Positions 26,282-34,374 of a DNA stretch of 64,000 nucleotides are shown here, piece after piece. How positions within the stretch are numbered: the first letter of the stretch is position 1; each line of letters begins with the position of its first letter. The position numbers were made by a program, and so were the translations under genes. Below the pieces are notes generated by a model. The model had not been told where the DNA came from and did no database searches. It worked only from the letters and a program-made list of their open reading frames with translations. Source of the DNA: an uncultured Paracoccaceae bacterium (lineage in GTDB: Bacteria > Pseudomonadota > Alphaproteobacteria > Rhodobacterales > Rhodobacteraceae); assembly GCA_947500005.1 (NCBI GenBank), contig CANMQJ010000008.1:170828-234827 (forward strand), given 5' to 3'.

Positions 26282-28527
26282 TGCGCCGCCACCTTCGGTT
26301 CTTCCGTCTTGGCCAGATCGGAGAAGTAGCGCGAAAGCTGTTGGGGGGTGAAATCGTCCACGGCGATGACCTTGGCCACTTTCTCCTCCATCTCCGCGAT
26401 CCGGTCGCGGTCCTTTTGCGAGATGATCCCGGCCTCCAGCGCGCTGTCGGGGCTGTGTTTGGCCTCGCGCAGTTTCTTCATCACCGGTTCGAGGCGGATC
26501 ACCTCTCCATAGGCTGCGTCCAGATCGGCGATGCCGTCTTGGTGGCACCCCTGATGCAGGCGGCCGATGATGCGGTCGCGGGCGGCCGAGGGCTCGTAAA
26601 TCAGTTTGGCGCAACGGTCGATCTGGCGGTCATTGGGACCGCGAGCCGAGCCGCCGGGCAGGGTCAGCGCACGGGCGATCCAGGCGGCCCAGCGGGCGGG
26701 CAGGTTCTCGAGCACCTCGTCCATCAGCACCTTGATGCGGGCAAAGCTCCGGTCCGCGGCATAGCGGAGGAGGGGCAGATCGGCCTCCTGCCGACCCTCG
26801 TCCTGCCAGCGTTTCAGCGCGGCCGACAGCAGGTACATCTCGGACAGGATGTCGCCCATCCGGCGCGAGATCAGTTCCTTGCGCTTGAGCGCGCCGCCGA
26901 GCGTGAGAAAGAGCAGGTCCGCGATCAGTGCGTAGGAGGCCGACCAGCGCGCAAGCTTGCGATAGATCGGCGCCGCCTTGCCCGCACCTTGCGGCGTGGG
27001 GGAAAGCCGTCCGCCGGACCAGGCGCGGATGATGCTGCGCCCCACGGTCTTTACCGAGTGACCCACATGCGCCCAAAAGGATTTGTCGAAGGCGTCGAGG
27101 CTGTCATCGTCATCCTCGATCTCCAAGGCCTGCATCTCGTCAAGGATATGCGGATGCGCACGGATCGACCCCTGGCCGAAGATGATCAGCGCGCGGGTGA
27201 CGATATTGGCGCCCTCGACCGTGATGCCGATGGGCACCGCGCGGTAAAGCGGCAGCAGGTAGTTCGACGGCCCGTCGATCACCGCCTTCCCGGAATGCAC
27301 ATCCATCGCGTCGTTCAGCGCCTCGCGCATCCGGTCGGTGGCATGGGCCTTCATGATGGCCGAAATCACCGAGAGCGCGCGCCCCTCGTCCAGCCCGGCG
27401 CAGGTCAGGCGGCGGGCGGCATCCATGACATAGGAATCGGCGGCCAGCCGGGCCAGCCGTTCCTGGATCGCGTCGAACTTGCCGATGGGCAAGCCGAATT
27501 GCTGGCGGATGCGGGAATAGGCACCGGTCGTATGCGCCGAAAGCGCGATCGCAGCGCAACCCATCGAGGGCAGCGAGATACCGCGCCCCGCGGCCAGCGC
27601 GCTCATCAGCATCATCCACCCCTTGCCTGCATAATCCGGCCCGCCGATTATGTTTTCGAGCGGTATGAAAACATCCGTCCCGGTGGTTGGGCCGTTCATG
27701 AACATGGTCGAGGAAGGCATATGCCGGCGCCCTGTCTCGACCCCCGGCAAATCGGTGGGCACCAAGGCGCAGGTGATGCCGATTTCTTCCCTGTCGCCCA
27801 GCAGACCATCGGGATCGCGCAGCTTGAAGGCAAGGCCCAGCACGGTGCAGACGGGTGACAGGGTGATGTAGCGCTTGGCCCAGTTGAGGCGGATGCCCAG
27901 CACCTCCTCGCCGTTCCATTGGCCTTTCTCGATGACGCCTTCGTCCTGCATGGCCGATGCGTCCGATCCGGCCTCGGCGCTGGTAAGGCCGAAGGCGGGC
28001 AATTCGCGGCCATCGGCGAGGCGCGGCAGCCAGTGATGCTTTTGCTCGTCCGTGCCGAACTGGTGGATCAACTCGCCGGGGCCCAGCGAGTTGGGCACCA
28101 TCACGGTCACGGCCGCAGCGACCGAACGCGACGCGATGAAGCGCACCACTTCGGAATGGGCATAAGCGGAGAAGCCAAGCCCGCCATGCTCCCTGCCGAT
28201 GATCATGCCGAAAAAGCCCTTTTCGCGCAGGAAATCCCACGCTTCAGGCGGCAGGTCGGCATCGAGATGGTTCACCGCCCAGTCGTCGATCATCGCGCAG
28301 AATTCCTCGCACGGACCTTCGAGAAAGGCGCGCTCCTCGTCCGTCAGTTCGGGTTTCTTGACAGCGTGAAGCGTGGACCAGTCGGGGTTGCCCGAGAAAA
28401 GATCGGCCTCCCACCAGACTTCGCCTGCGTTGAGCGCCTCGGCCTCGGTCTGGGACAGGCGCGGCAGAGCACCCTTGGCCCATTTATGGATCGGACGGGT
28501 TATCCAGGTCTTTCGGAAATCGGACAT
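26278..28527 (-). CDS. fadE: Acyl-CoA dehydrogenase (FadE-like)
   Basis: First enzyme of the fatty-acid oxidation cycle, 749 residues, close to the long FadE form (about 800) rather than the 380-residue dehydrogenases. The dehydrogenase core is seen in VMVPNSLGPGELIHQFGTDEQ, LTSAEAGSDASAMQDEG and GRGISLPSMGCAAIALSAHTTGAYSRIRQQFG. The C-terminal extension (from about 520) is the FadE-specific domain. Start ATG 28527 follows GGGGAG; the longer frame reaching 28608 has no family similarity. A perfect TTGCA-GG-TGCAA dyad lies 44 bp upstream and may be the operator of the operon. Confidence 0.92.
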   Translation of the reverse strand: MSDFRKTWITRPIHKWAKGALPRLSQTEAEALNAGEVWWEADLFSGNPDWSTLHAVKKPELTDEERAFLEGPCEEFCAMIDDWAVNHLDADLPPEAWDFLREKGFFGMIIGREHGGLGFSAYAHSEVVRFIASRSVAAAVTVMVPNSLGPGELIHQFGTDEQKHHWLPRLADGRELPAFGLTSAEAGSDASAMQDEGVIEKGQWNGEEVLGIRLNWAKRYITLSPVCTVLGLAFKLRDPDGLLGDREEIGITCALVPTDLPGVETGRRHMPSSTMFMNGPTTGTDVFIPLENIIGGPDYAGKGWMMLMSALAAGRGISLPSMGCAAIALSAHTTGAYSRIRQQFGLPIGKFDAIQERLARLAADSYVMDAARRLTCAGLDEGRALSVISAIMKAHATDRMREALNDAMDVHSGKAVIDGPSNYLLPLYRAVPIGITVEGANIVTRALIIFGQGSIRAHPHILDEMQALEIEDDDDSLDAFDKSFWAHVGHSVKTVGRSIIRAWSGGRLSPTPQGAGKAAPIYRKLARWSASYALIADLLFLTLGGALKRKELISRRMGDILSEMYLLSAALKRWQDEGRQEADLPLLRYAADRSFARIKVLMDEVLENLPARWAAWIARALTLPGGSARGPNDRQIDRCAKLIYEPSAARDRIIGRLHQGCHQDGIADLDAAYGEVIRLEPVMKKLREAKHSPDSALEAGIISQKDRDRIAEMEEKVAKVIAVDDFTPQQLSRYFSDLAKTEEPKVAAQ

Positions 28528-28831
28528 GCGGCGTCTCCCCAAGCGGTGAAAGGCGGGTCGCTCCGCGCCTTTGCAGGTGCAACGGGTGGGGGTGACGCAT
28601 TGTTCCATCCAACAGGGGATCGACCGGACGTTTCCCGGGCCGTCAGGCGCGGTGACCGCAATCCTTTCACGCCCGCGCTGGCGGGGCTGACCTCCTTCGT
28701 GGCTGGCGTGCTGCCTTGCCTGTGCCGGTTCCGGCCTCGCACGGGCAACGCCCGCAGCGATACCAGACCGCCGCCAACCCTTGTCCGGATGCGGCGGTCG
28801 CCCGAGACCGCGACCGTCGCGGTGACCCGGT
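28528..28831 (-). other. Intergenic region upstream of the fad operon
   Basis: This 304-bp gap lies between the RTX gene stop and fadE, both on the minus strand. It contains the dyad at 28571-28582 and, close to the RTX stop, a perfect hairpin ACCGCGA-CCG-TCGCGGT (28807-28823, as read on the plus strand) without a U-tract, possibly a weak terminator. No further gene is supported. Confidence 0.5.
28571..28582 (-). promoter_or_regulatory. Perfect dyad TTGCA-GG-TGCAA, possible operator of the fad operon
   Basis: Five-base perfect inverted arms with a two-base centre, 44-55 bp upstream of the fadE start, a usual place for a repressor or activator site. The cognate regulator is not known. Confidence 0.4.
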
Positions 28832-31800
28832 TCAGATGAAGTCGAAATCGTCGAAGGTCACAAGACCCGGCGTGTCATGCATGATCTGCACCGAGCCACC
28901 CGCCCAGGAGGCCAGCGTGCCAAGCGCATTCGCGGTCAGCGTCACATCGACCTGTTCGACCGGCCCCTGAATGGCGATGCGGTCGATACCGTCCTCCCAA
29001 TCGGTGATTTCGTCCGTGCCGGTGGCGAAGTTGGTGTTGAACAGGAACAGGTCCGAGCCGGTTCCGCCGGTCAGCGTGTCGTTTCCGATGCCGCCATCCA
29101 GCGTGTCATTGCGGGTGCCGCCACTCAGCACGTCATCGCCCCATTGACCCTTGAGACTGTCATGGCCGCCACGGCCGTTCAGCGTGTCATTGCCATAGCC
29201 GCCAAGAACGACATCCTCGCCAAACCAGGTCCACTGGCTGTTGTCCTCGAACAGGTCGTCGCCATTGCCGAGGTCAACGGTGTCGCGCCCGTCGCCGCCA
29301 TAGACCGTGTCGTTGCCGTCTCCGGCATTGATCACGTCGGCATAGCTTTCGCCGTCGATCCAGTCGTCACCCTCGCCGCCCTCGATGCTGTCCTCGCCCG
29401 GGCCGCCAAAGATCGTGTCGTTGCCACCCGCAGCCAGGATCGTGTCGAGCCCGAGATCGCCGTGGATCGAGTCGGCGCCGAACCATCCGGTCTGGTCATT
29501 GTCGATAAACAGGTCGTTCCCGGTCCCCAGATAGGCCCGGTCGCGCCCGTCGCCTCCGATAACGGTGTCGTTACCCTCTTCGCCGTCCAGGAAATCGGCA
29601 TAGGTCCCGCCATCGATGTAATCATTGCCTTCACCGCCGATGACCGTGTCCTCGCCGCTGCCGCCAAGAAGCGAGTCGTTGCCTTCGCCGCCATCGATAT
29701 TGTCGAGTCCGGTGCCGCCCTCCAGCGTGTCGTTGCCGCCGCTCGCGCGGATCAGGTCGTTTCCGTCGCCGCCCAGCACGCTGTCGGCGCCGAACCAGCC
29801 GTCCTGCATGACATCGTAGAATTCGTCGTTCCCGGCGCCGAGATCGATCACGTCACGGCCTTCGAGAGCAAGAACGGTGTCGTTACCGGCGCCCCCGAAC
29901 ACGGTGTCGGCATAAGTCCCATCTTCGATGTAACCGGCATAAGACCCATCTTCGATATAGTCGTCGCCATCGCCACCTTCGATATAGTCGTTGCCGTCGC
30001 TACCTTCGATATGGTCGTTGCCATCGCCGCCTTCGATATGGTCCTCGCCATCGCCGCCTTTCAGCGTGTCGTTGCCGCCCATCCCGAAGATCGTGTCGAG
30101 CCCCGAGCCACCCTGCACGGAATCCGCGCCGAACCATCCGGTCTGCGCATTGTCGTAGAAGACGTCGTTGCCGTCGCCGAGGTCGACCACGTCCCGCCCG
30201 TCATCGCCATAGACGGTGTCATTGCCCGTTCCGCCGTCGATCCGGTCGGCATAGCTGCCGCCACGGATCAGGTCGTTATCCGCACCGCCATCGATGCTGT
30301 CTTCGCCTTCGTCGCCGTTCAGCGTGTCGTTCCCGCCGCCGCCGTTGATCGTGTCGAGGCCGAGACCGCCATTCACGCTGTCCGCGCCGAACCATCCGGT
30401 CTGGGCGTTGTCGTGAAAGATGTCATTGCCATCGCCCAGGTCGACCACGTCGCGCCCGTCGTCGCCATAGACCGTATCGCGCCCGGTGCCGCCGGTGATC
30501 GTGTCGGCGTAGGTTCCGCCGCGGATCAGGTCGTTGCCGTCGTCGCCGGACAGGCTGTCCTCGCCCGGGCCGCCATCCACCGTGTCGTTGCCGTCGCCGC
30601 CCGACAAGGTGTCGAGCCCCGCGAGCCCGGTAATGCTGTCGTTGCCGCCCTGGCCGGCGATCACGTCGTTTCCGGTCGTGCCCGTGAACGTCTCGTCGGC
30701 GCTGGTGCCAATCGTGTGGACGTCGAAGCTTCGAGTGTAGAGATCGCCGTCCTGCTTCCAGGCGACCAGCAATTCTCCGCTTGCGAGAACCGAAAGGTAG
30801 GAGACCTGGCAGGAGACCCCGGTGGCGGTGTTCACCACGAATTCGTCACCGACCTTGTTGCCATCGGCGTCGAAGCGCTGGGCGACGATATCGAAATTAT
30901 AGTCGATCCCGATCCAGCCGCGCGTCCATGAGGCCACGAAACCGCCATCGGGCAGGGCGGCAAGGGCGACGTGGTCCTCGTCCGACGCGGTGTTCGTGTT
31001 CAGCCGCATTTCACCGCCCACGGCATTGCCCGAGGCATCGAAGCGCTGGGCATAGACATTGTAGCCGGACGGTTCCTGTCCGCCCGAGCCCCAGGCGACG
31101 AGATACCCGCCATCGGCCATCGGGATCACATCGGGCAGGCGCTGCGTGTCGGCAGTGGTCGTGTTGACGAGAACCTCGCCCGCCACGGCCGTGCCGGTCG
31201 CGCCATATTGCCGGACATAGATGTCCTTGCCGTCCACCCCGTCCTTCATCCATGTCGCGACGAAACCGCCCCCTGTCAGCGCCTTGACCTGCGGAGATTG
31301 TTCGTCGCTCACGAAATAATCGCCGAGACCCGTGCCGATCTGGAACGCGGACCCGCTCGCCGTCCCGGTCGAGGTCAGAAGCTTGCCATAAAGCGTGTAG
31401 GGACCAGAGCTCGCCCCCTGCATCCAGATCAGGACGACCGTGCCATCGTTCAGCGTGGTCACATCGGCGTTCTTGCTATGTTCTCCTGTTGAGCTGTGCA
31501 GCAGGTATTCGCTGGCCACCGGCGCGCCCGTCGCATCGAACCGCCGGGCCGCGATATCCTCGTATGGGAAATTCCCCAGCGAGTCCGCGATCGAACCGAA
31601 GGTCACGAGAAAGCCGCCATCGGACAGCTTGGTGATCGAAGGCATCCTCTGCGAATATTGCCGATCCGTGTTGACATAGAAGTCGGAGCCAAGCGCGGTA
31701 CCGTCGGCTGCGAAGAGTCGGCCCCAGATGCTGCTGACATCACGATCCCATCCGCCCGGAAGGTAAGACCCGTCGCTGGTTTCCCATGTCGCAAAAAATC

Positions 31801-31900
31801 CGCCGCCATCAAGCGGTGCGGTCTCGATACGGTACTGGTTGGCGAAGCCGGGTGAATTGACCTGGATCGGGTCGCTCGTGGGATTGGGGGCGAAAGACAT
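28832..31900 (-). CDS. Large RTX calcium-binding protein, probable type I secreted
   Basis: A 1022-residue acidic protein. There is no N-terminal signal peptide. Residues about 1-400 consist of repeats of the form GGGFxATWxxxxxxDxxxxxRxFDAxGxxVGxExxVNT, probably a beta-propeller-like or adhesive domain. From about 403 to 965 runs a dense array of RTX nonapeptides (GGxGNDxxx), which fold on binding calcium outside the cell. The array is built of larger units that share QTGWFGADSV-type segments (five copies). The last 70 residues lack RTX motifs and end FDDFDFI, a typical C-terminal type I secretion signal. AAGGAA precedes the ATG at 31900. No type I ABC exporter lies in the window. Function may be adhesion or surface-layer; no catalytic domain is seen. 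Confidence 0.88.
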   Translation of the reverse strand: MSFAPNPTSDPIQVNSPGFANQYRIETAPLDGGGFFATWETSDGSYLPGGWDRDVSSIWGRLFAADGTALGSDFYVNTDRQYSQRMPSITKLSDGGFLVTFGSIADSLGNFPYEDIAARRFDATGAPVASEYLLHSSTGEHSKNADVTTLNDGTVVLIWMQGASSGPYTLYGKLLTSTGTASGSAFQIGTGLGDYFVSDEQSPQVKALTGGGFVATWMKDGVDGKDIYVRQYGATGTAVAGEVLVNTTTADTQRLPDVIPMADGGYLVAWGSGGQEPSGYNVYAQRFDASGNAVGGEMRLNTNTASDEDHVALAALPDGGFVASWTRGWIGIDYNFDIVAQRFDADGNKVGDEFVVNTATGVSCQVSYLSVLASGELLVAWKQDGDLYTRSFDVHTIGTSADETFTGTTGNDVIAGQGGNDSITGLAGLDTLSGGDGNDTVDGGPGEDSLSGDDGNDLIRGGTYADTITGGTGRDTVYGDDGRDVVDLGDGNDIFHDNAQTGWFGADSVNGGLGLDTINGGGGNDTLNGDEGEDSIDGGADNDLIRGGSYADRIDGGTGNDTVYGDDGRDVVDLGDGNDVFYDNAQTGWFGADSVQGGSGLDTIFGMGGNDTLKGGDGEDHIEGGDGNDHIEGSDGNDYIEGGDGDDYIEDGSYAGYIEDGTYADTVFGGAGNDTVLALEGRDVIDLGAGNDEFYDVMQDGWFGADSVLGGDGNDLIRASGGNDTLEGGTGLDNIDGGEGNDSLLGGSGEDTVIGGEGNDYIDGGTYADFLDGEEGNDTVIGGDGRDRAYLGTGNDLFIDNDQTGWFGADSIHGDLGLDTILAAGGNDTIFGGPGEDSIEGGEGDDWIDGESYADVINAGDGNDTVYGGDGRDTVDLGNGDDLFEDNSQWTWFGEDVVLGGYGNDTLNGRGGHDSLKGQWGDDVLSGGTRNDTLDGGIGNDTLTGGTGSDLFLFNTNFATGTDEITDWEDGIDRIAIQGPVEQVDVTLTANALGTLASWAGGSVQIMHDTPGLVTFDDFDFI
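29923..30057 (-). repeat. Five tandem 27-bp units inside the RTX gene
   Basis: Units start at 29923, 29950, 29977, 30004 and 30031 with an exact 27-bp period and beginning CTTCGAT on the plus strand. Each encodes one nine-residue RTX step of the form IEGGDGNDY. The four units from 29950 differ by only a few bases, while the first is diverged. Confidence 0.85.
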
Positions 31901-32285
31901 TGTTCGATTCCTTTCGGATTTCGGGCCAAACGCCCACGACCCTGAAACGGACCGCGGCGCCAACGAGCACCATGCCGCCATTCGCAGCGGAGCGCCTTGA
32001 TCTGAGTCAAGACATGCTGAGTTCGGAATGTTTTTTGGCTGCCCCTGGCCGACCCTTTGCGCACGCGGGCCAGCGGATGACAGCGCGGAGGCGGGACCAC
32101 CTGCCGGGAGGCTCTCGTCTTCCGGTCCGAGAAAGCGGATATCCTTGGGCGCGCGGATCCGCGAAAGCGGCAGATCTGCTTGCAGCGTGACGCTACGGCA
32201 GTACTGTTATCACCGACCGCTGCGCGGCGTTACCAGCGCATCTCTCACGAGATCTCCTTGGGTCTCACTGTCGGCGGAGGAAATT
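31901..32285 (-). other. Intergenic region upstream of the RTX gene
   Basis: This 385-bp gap separates tRNA-Ala and the RTX gene, both on the minus strand. It contains an FNR-type box at 31997-32010 and a T-rich stretch GTTTTTTGG at 32030. No gene is supported in it. Confidence 0.5.
31997..32010 (-). promoter_or_regulatory. FNR/CRP-type box TTGATCTGAGTCAA
   Basis: Matches TTGA-N6-TCAA exactly and the FNR consensus TTGAT-N4-ATCAA with one mismatch. Its centre is about 103 bp upstream of the RTX start codon, suggesting control by an FnrL- or Dnr-type regulator. Confidence 0.5.
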
Positions 32286-32361
<76 letters not shown>

Positions 32362-32400
32362 GAACCGGTGCGGCGCCCTGCGGCGCTGCGGTGGCGGACA

Positions 32401-32427
32401 ATTATGAAACGGCGGCGGGGAGTGCAA
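32401..32427 (-). promoter_or_regulatory. Possible promoter of tRNA-Ala
   Basis: Minus-strand TTGCAC (32422-32427) and CATAAT (32401-32406) are separated by 15 bp, about 40 bp upstream of the tRNA. The spacer is short, so the match is tentative. Confidence 0.3.
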
Positions 32428-32431
32428 GTGC

Positions 32432-32456
32432 AAAAAACGCGGGCTTGCGATTTTTT
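32432..32456 (-). terminator. Bidirectional-looking terminator after the TIGR02300 gene
   Basis: An inverted repeat with AAAAAA...CGC and GCG...TTTTTT arms around GGGCTT gives a hairpin with a U-tract on both strands. On the minus strand it ends the transcript of the gene at 32505-32828 before the tRNA gene. Confidence 0.6.
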
Positions 32457-32504
32457 CAGGGCCGCCGGTCCGGGTGCGGGCGCCGGGGCGCCCGCCACAA
32501 CGGG

Positions 32505-32828
32505 TCAGGATTCGTCGTCTTCCGAAGAGACGTCGGTGATATCGTCGAGCGAGACGTTGTCCTCGTCGTCGTCCTCGAGAACGTCATCGCCCAGATCCAC
32601 GTCCACGTCATCGTCATCATCCAGGACGATGTCGTCGCTTTCGGTGGATTCACGCGACTTGGCGGTGGCCGCGTCCTCGTTGTCCGCGGCGATCATGCGG
32701 CTCTTGCCGCTGTCGAATTCCACGATCTCGCCCGTGTAGGGGCTGACGATCGGGTCCTTGTTCAGGTCGTAGAAGCGCTTGCCTGTGGTCGGGCAAACGC
32801 GCTTTACGCCCCATTCTTCCTTGGGCAT
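32505..32828 (-). CDS. TIGR02300 family acidic protein
   Basis: A 107-residue protein of a family found in alphaproteobacteria. The conserved N-terminal half (MPKEEWGVKRVCPTTGKRFYDL and DPIVSPYTGEIVEF) resembles a small zinc-ribbon-like fold but has only one Cys. The C-terminal half (about 65-107) is almost entirely Asp/Glu/Ser and must be disordered and strongly negative. The ATG at 32828 follows AAGGGG. It is monocistronic, with a terminator at 32432-32456. The function of the family is unknown. Confidence 0.88.
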   Translation of the reverse strand: MPKEEWGVKRVCPTTGKRFYDLNKDPIVSPYTGEIVEFDSGKSRMIAADNEDAATAKSRESTESDDIVLDDDDDVDVDLGDDVLEDDDEDNVSLDDITDVSSEDDES

Positions 32829-32930
32829 AATAAATCCCCTTGATATCTGGTGAGTCATGTCGACGATTCCGGTCACCTGCCACAAGCGCAGGGTACTGTC
32901 AAAACTTTTGGTCCGGGGTGAAGCCTGCAT

Positions 32931-33626
32931 ATGGGAACGCGTTTTCTTTCCGGCAACCCGCCGGTTGCGATCACCCTTCGCCGGACCGCCGGCGCGCGGC
33001 GGATCTCGCTGCGGATTTCCCAGATCGACGGGCGGGTTACGCTGACCCTTCCGCGCCATGTCGCAGAGCGCGAAGCCCTGGATTTCGCCCGCGAAAAGGA
33101 GGGCTGGATCCGCCGCCACCTTGGCGCGCGGCCGCCTGCCGAGACGATGGGCCCGGGGGCCTATCTGCCCGTCGAGGGGGTTGACCGGCGAATCGTGTCC
33201 GGGCCGGGACGGCGGATCGTGCTGTCGGAGGCAGAGATCGCGGTCCCGGAAGGCAGCACCGGGCGGAGACTGGAGCGATACCTGCGCGAACTGGCGCGCG
33301 ACCGGCTTGTGGCGGCCTGCGATCTGTATGCCGGGCGGCTGGGTCGCCCGTACTCCCGGATCACCCTGCGCGACACGCGCTCGCGCTGGGGGTCCTGTTC
33401 CTCCGAAGGGGCGCTGATGTTTTCCTGGCGGCTGATCCTCGCCCCGCCCGAGGTGCTTTCCTATGTCGCCGCCCATGAGGTCGCGCATCTGGCCGAGATG
33501 AACCATTCATCCCGGTTCTGGTCACAGGTGGAGCGTATCCACGGACCCCATACCGCACCGCGCGGCTGGCTCAGGTCCGAGGGCGGCGCATTGCACCGTT
33601 ACCGTTTTGACGCCGGTACGGATTGA
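32931..33626 (+). CDS. YgjP-like zinc metallopeptidase (M48/SprT-type, DUF45)
   Basis: A 231-residue protein with the gluzincin-like motif HEVAHLAEMNHSSRFW: His182, Glu183 and His186 form HExxH, and His192 is the likely third zinc ligand. The upstream segment RSRWGSCSSEGALMFSWRLILAPPEV is the other family signature. The N-terminal half is a basic beta-rich region (RRISLRISQIDGRVTLTLP). No signal peptide, so it is cytoplasmic. It is divergent from the TIGR02300 gene. Substrate unknown. Confidence 0.88.
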   Translation: MGTRFLSGNPPVAITLRRTAGARRISLRISQIDGRVTLTLPRHVAEREALDFAREKEGWIRRHLGARPPAETMGPGAYLPVEGVDRRIVSGPGRRIVLSEAEIAVPEGSTGRRLERYLRELARDRLVAACDLYAGRLGRPYSRITLRDTRSRWGSCSSEGALMFSWRLILAPPEVLSYVAAHEVAHLAEMNHSSRFWSQVERIHGPHTAPRGWLRSEGGALHRYRFDAGTD

Positions 33627-33656
33627 CCGCGCCGCGATTTGTGATCACATGAGCAG

Positions 33657-34304
33657 ATGCTGACCACACGCCAAAGCGACGCCACCTCGGCCACTCATGA
33701 CCGCGTCTATCGCGCATTGCGGACGCGCATCATGCATGGCGACATCGCGCCGGGCGCGGCGCTGACCCTGCGCGGAATCGGCAAGGAGTTCGACGTCTCC
33801 ATGACCCCCGCGCGCGAGGCGGTGCGGCGGCTGGTAGCCGAAGGCGCGCTGTTCCTGTCCTCTTCGGGGCGTGTCTCGACGCCCGAGCTCAGCAACGACC
33901 GGATCGAGGAACTGGCCGCCCTGCGCGCGCTGCTCGAGGTCGAACTGGCCAGCCGCGCCCTGCCGCGCGCCCACATGGCTCTGATCGACCGCCTGCAGAC
34001 GATCAACATGAACGTGGCAGAAATGGTGACCAAGCGCGATGCCGTGGGATACATCCGCGCGAACCTGGAATTCCACCGCACGCTCTATTTGCGCGCGCAG
34101 GCCCCCGCGATGCTGGCCATGGCCGAAACCGTGTGGCTCCAACTCGGGCCCACGATGCGGGCGCTTTACGGTCGGCTACGCCGCACCGATCCCCCACATT
34201 ATCACAAGCTCATCATCGCCGCTCTCAAGGCAGGGGACGAGCCGGGTCTGCGTCTCGCCGTGCGCACCGACGTCACCCAGGGCTTGCGCCTGCTGGTGAC
34301 CTGA
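33657..34304 (+). CDS. GntR family transcriptional regulator (FadR/FCD subfamily)
   Basis: A 215-residue regulator. The N-terminal winged helix (about 15-80) includes LRTRIMHGDIAPGAALTLRGIGKEFDVSMTPAREAVRRL, with the recognition helix at TPAREAVRRL. The all-helical FCD ligand domain follows (about 90-210), with the metal-binding pattern starting at NLEFHRTLY. It lies 70 nt upstream of an ABC importer operon on the same strand and most likely controls it in response to the transported compound or a product. Confidence 0.88.
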   Translation: MLTTRQSDATSATHDRVYRALRTRIMHGDIAPGAALTLRGIGKEFDVSMTPAREAVRRLVAEGALFLSSSGRVSTPELSNDRIEELAALRALLEVELASRALPRAHMALIDRLQTINMNVAEMVTKRDAVGYIRANLEFHRTLYLRAQAPAMLAMAETVWLQLGPTMRALYGRLRRTDPPHYHKLIIAALKAGDEPGLRLAVRTDVTQGLRLLVT

Positions 34305-34374
34305 GACGATCTCGGATTGCATGTTGCGTCCCTGCTGGCCTAACCTGCCGCCGGACAACAGGGGAGGATCCGAG

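Noticed and set aside
29923..30057. Possible CRISPR-like array of short repeats
   Set aside because: Units are contiguous 27-mers without spacers and lie in frame inside the RTX gene.
28877..30931. 684-codon plus-strand frame opposite the RTX repeats, rich in Val/Ala with regular repeats
   Set aside because: Its regularity is the reverse complement of the RTX nonapeptides, not an independent repeat protein.
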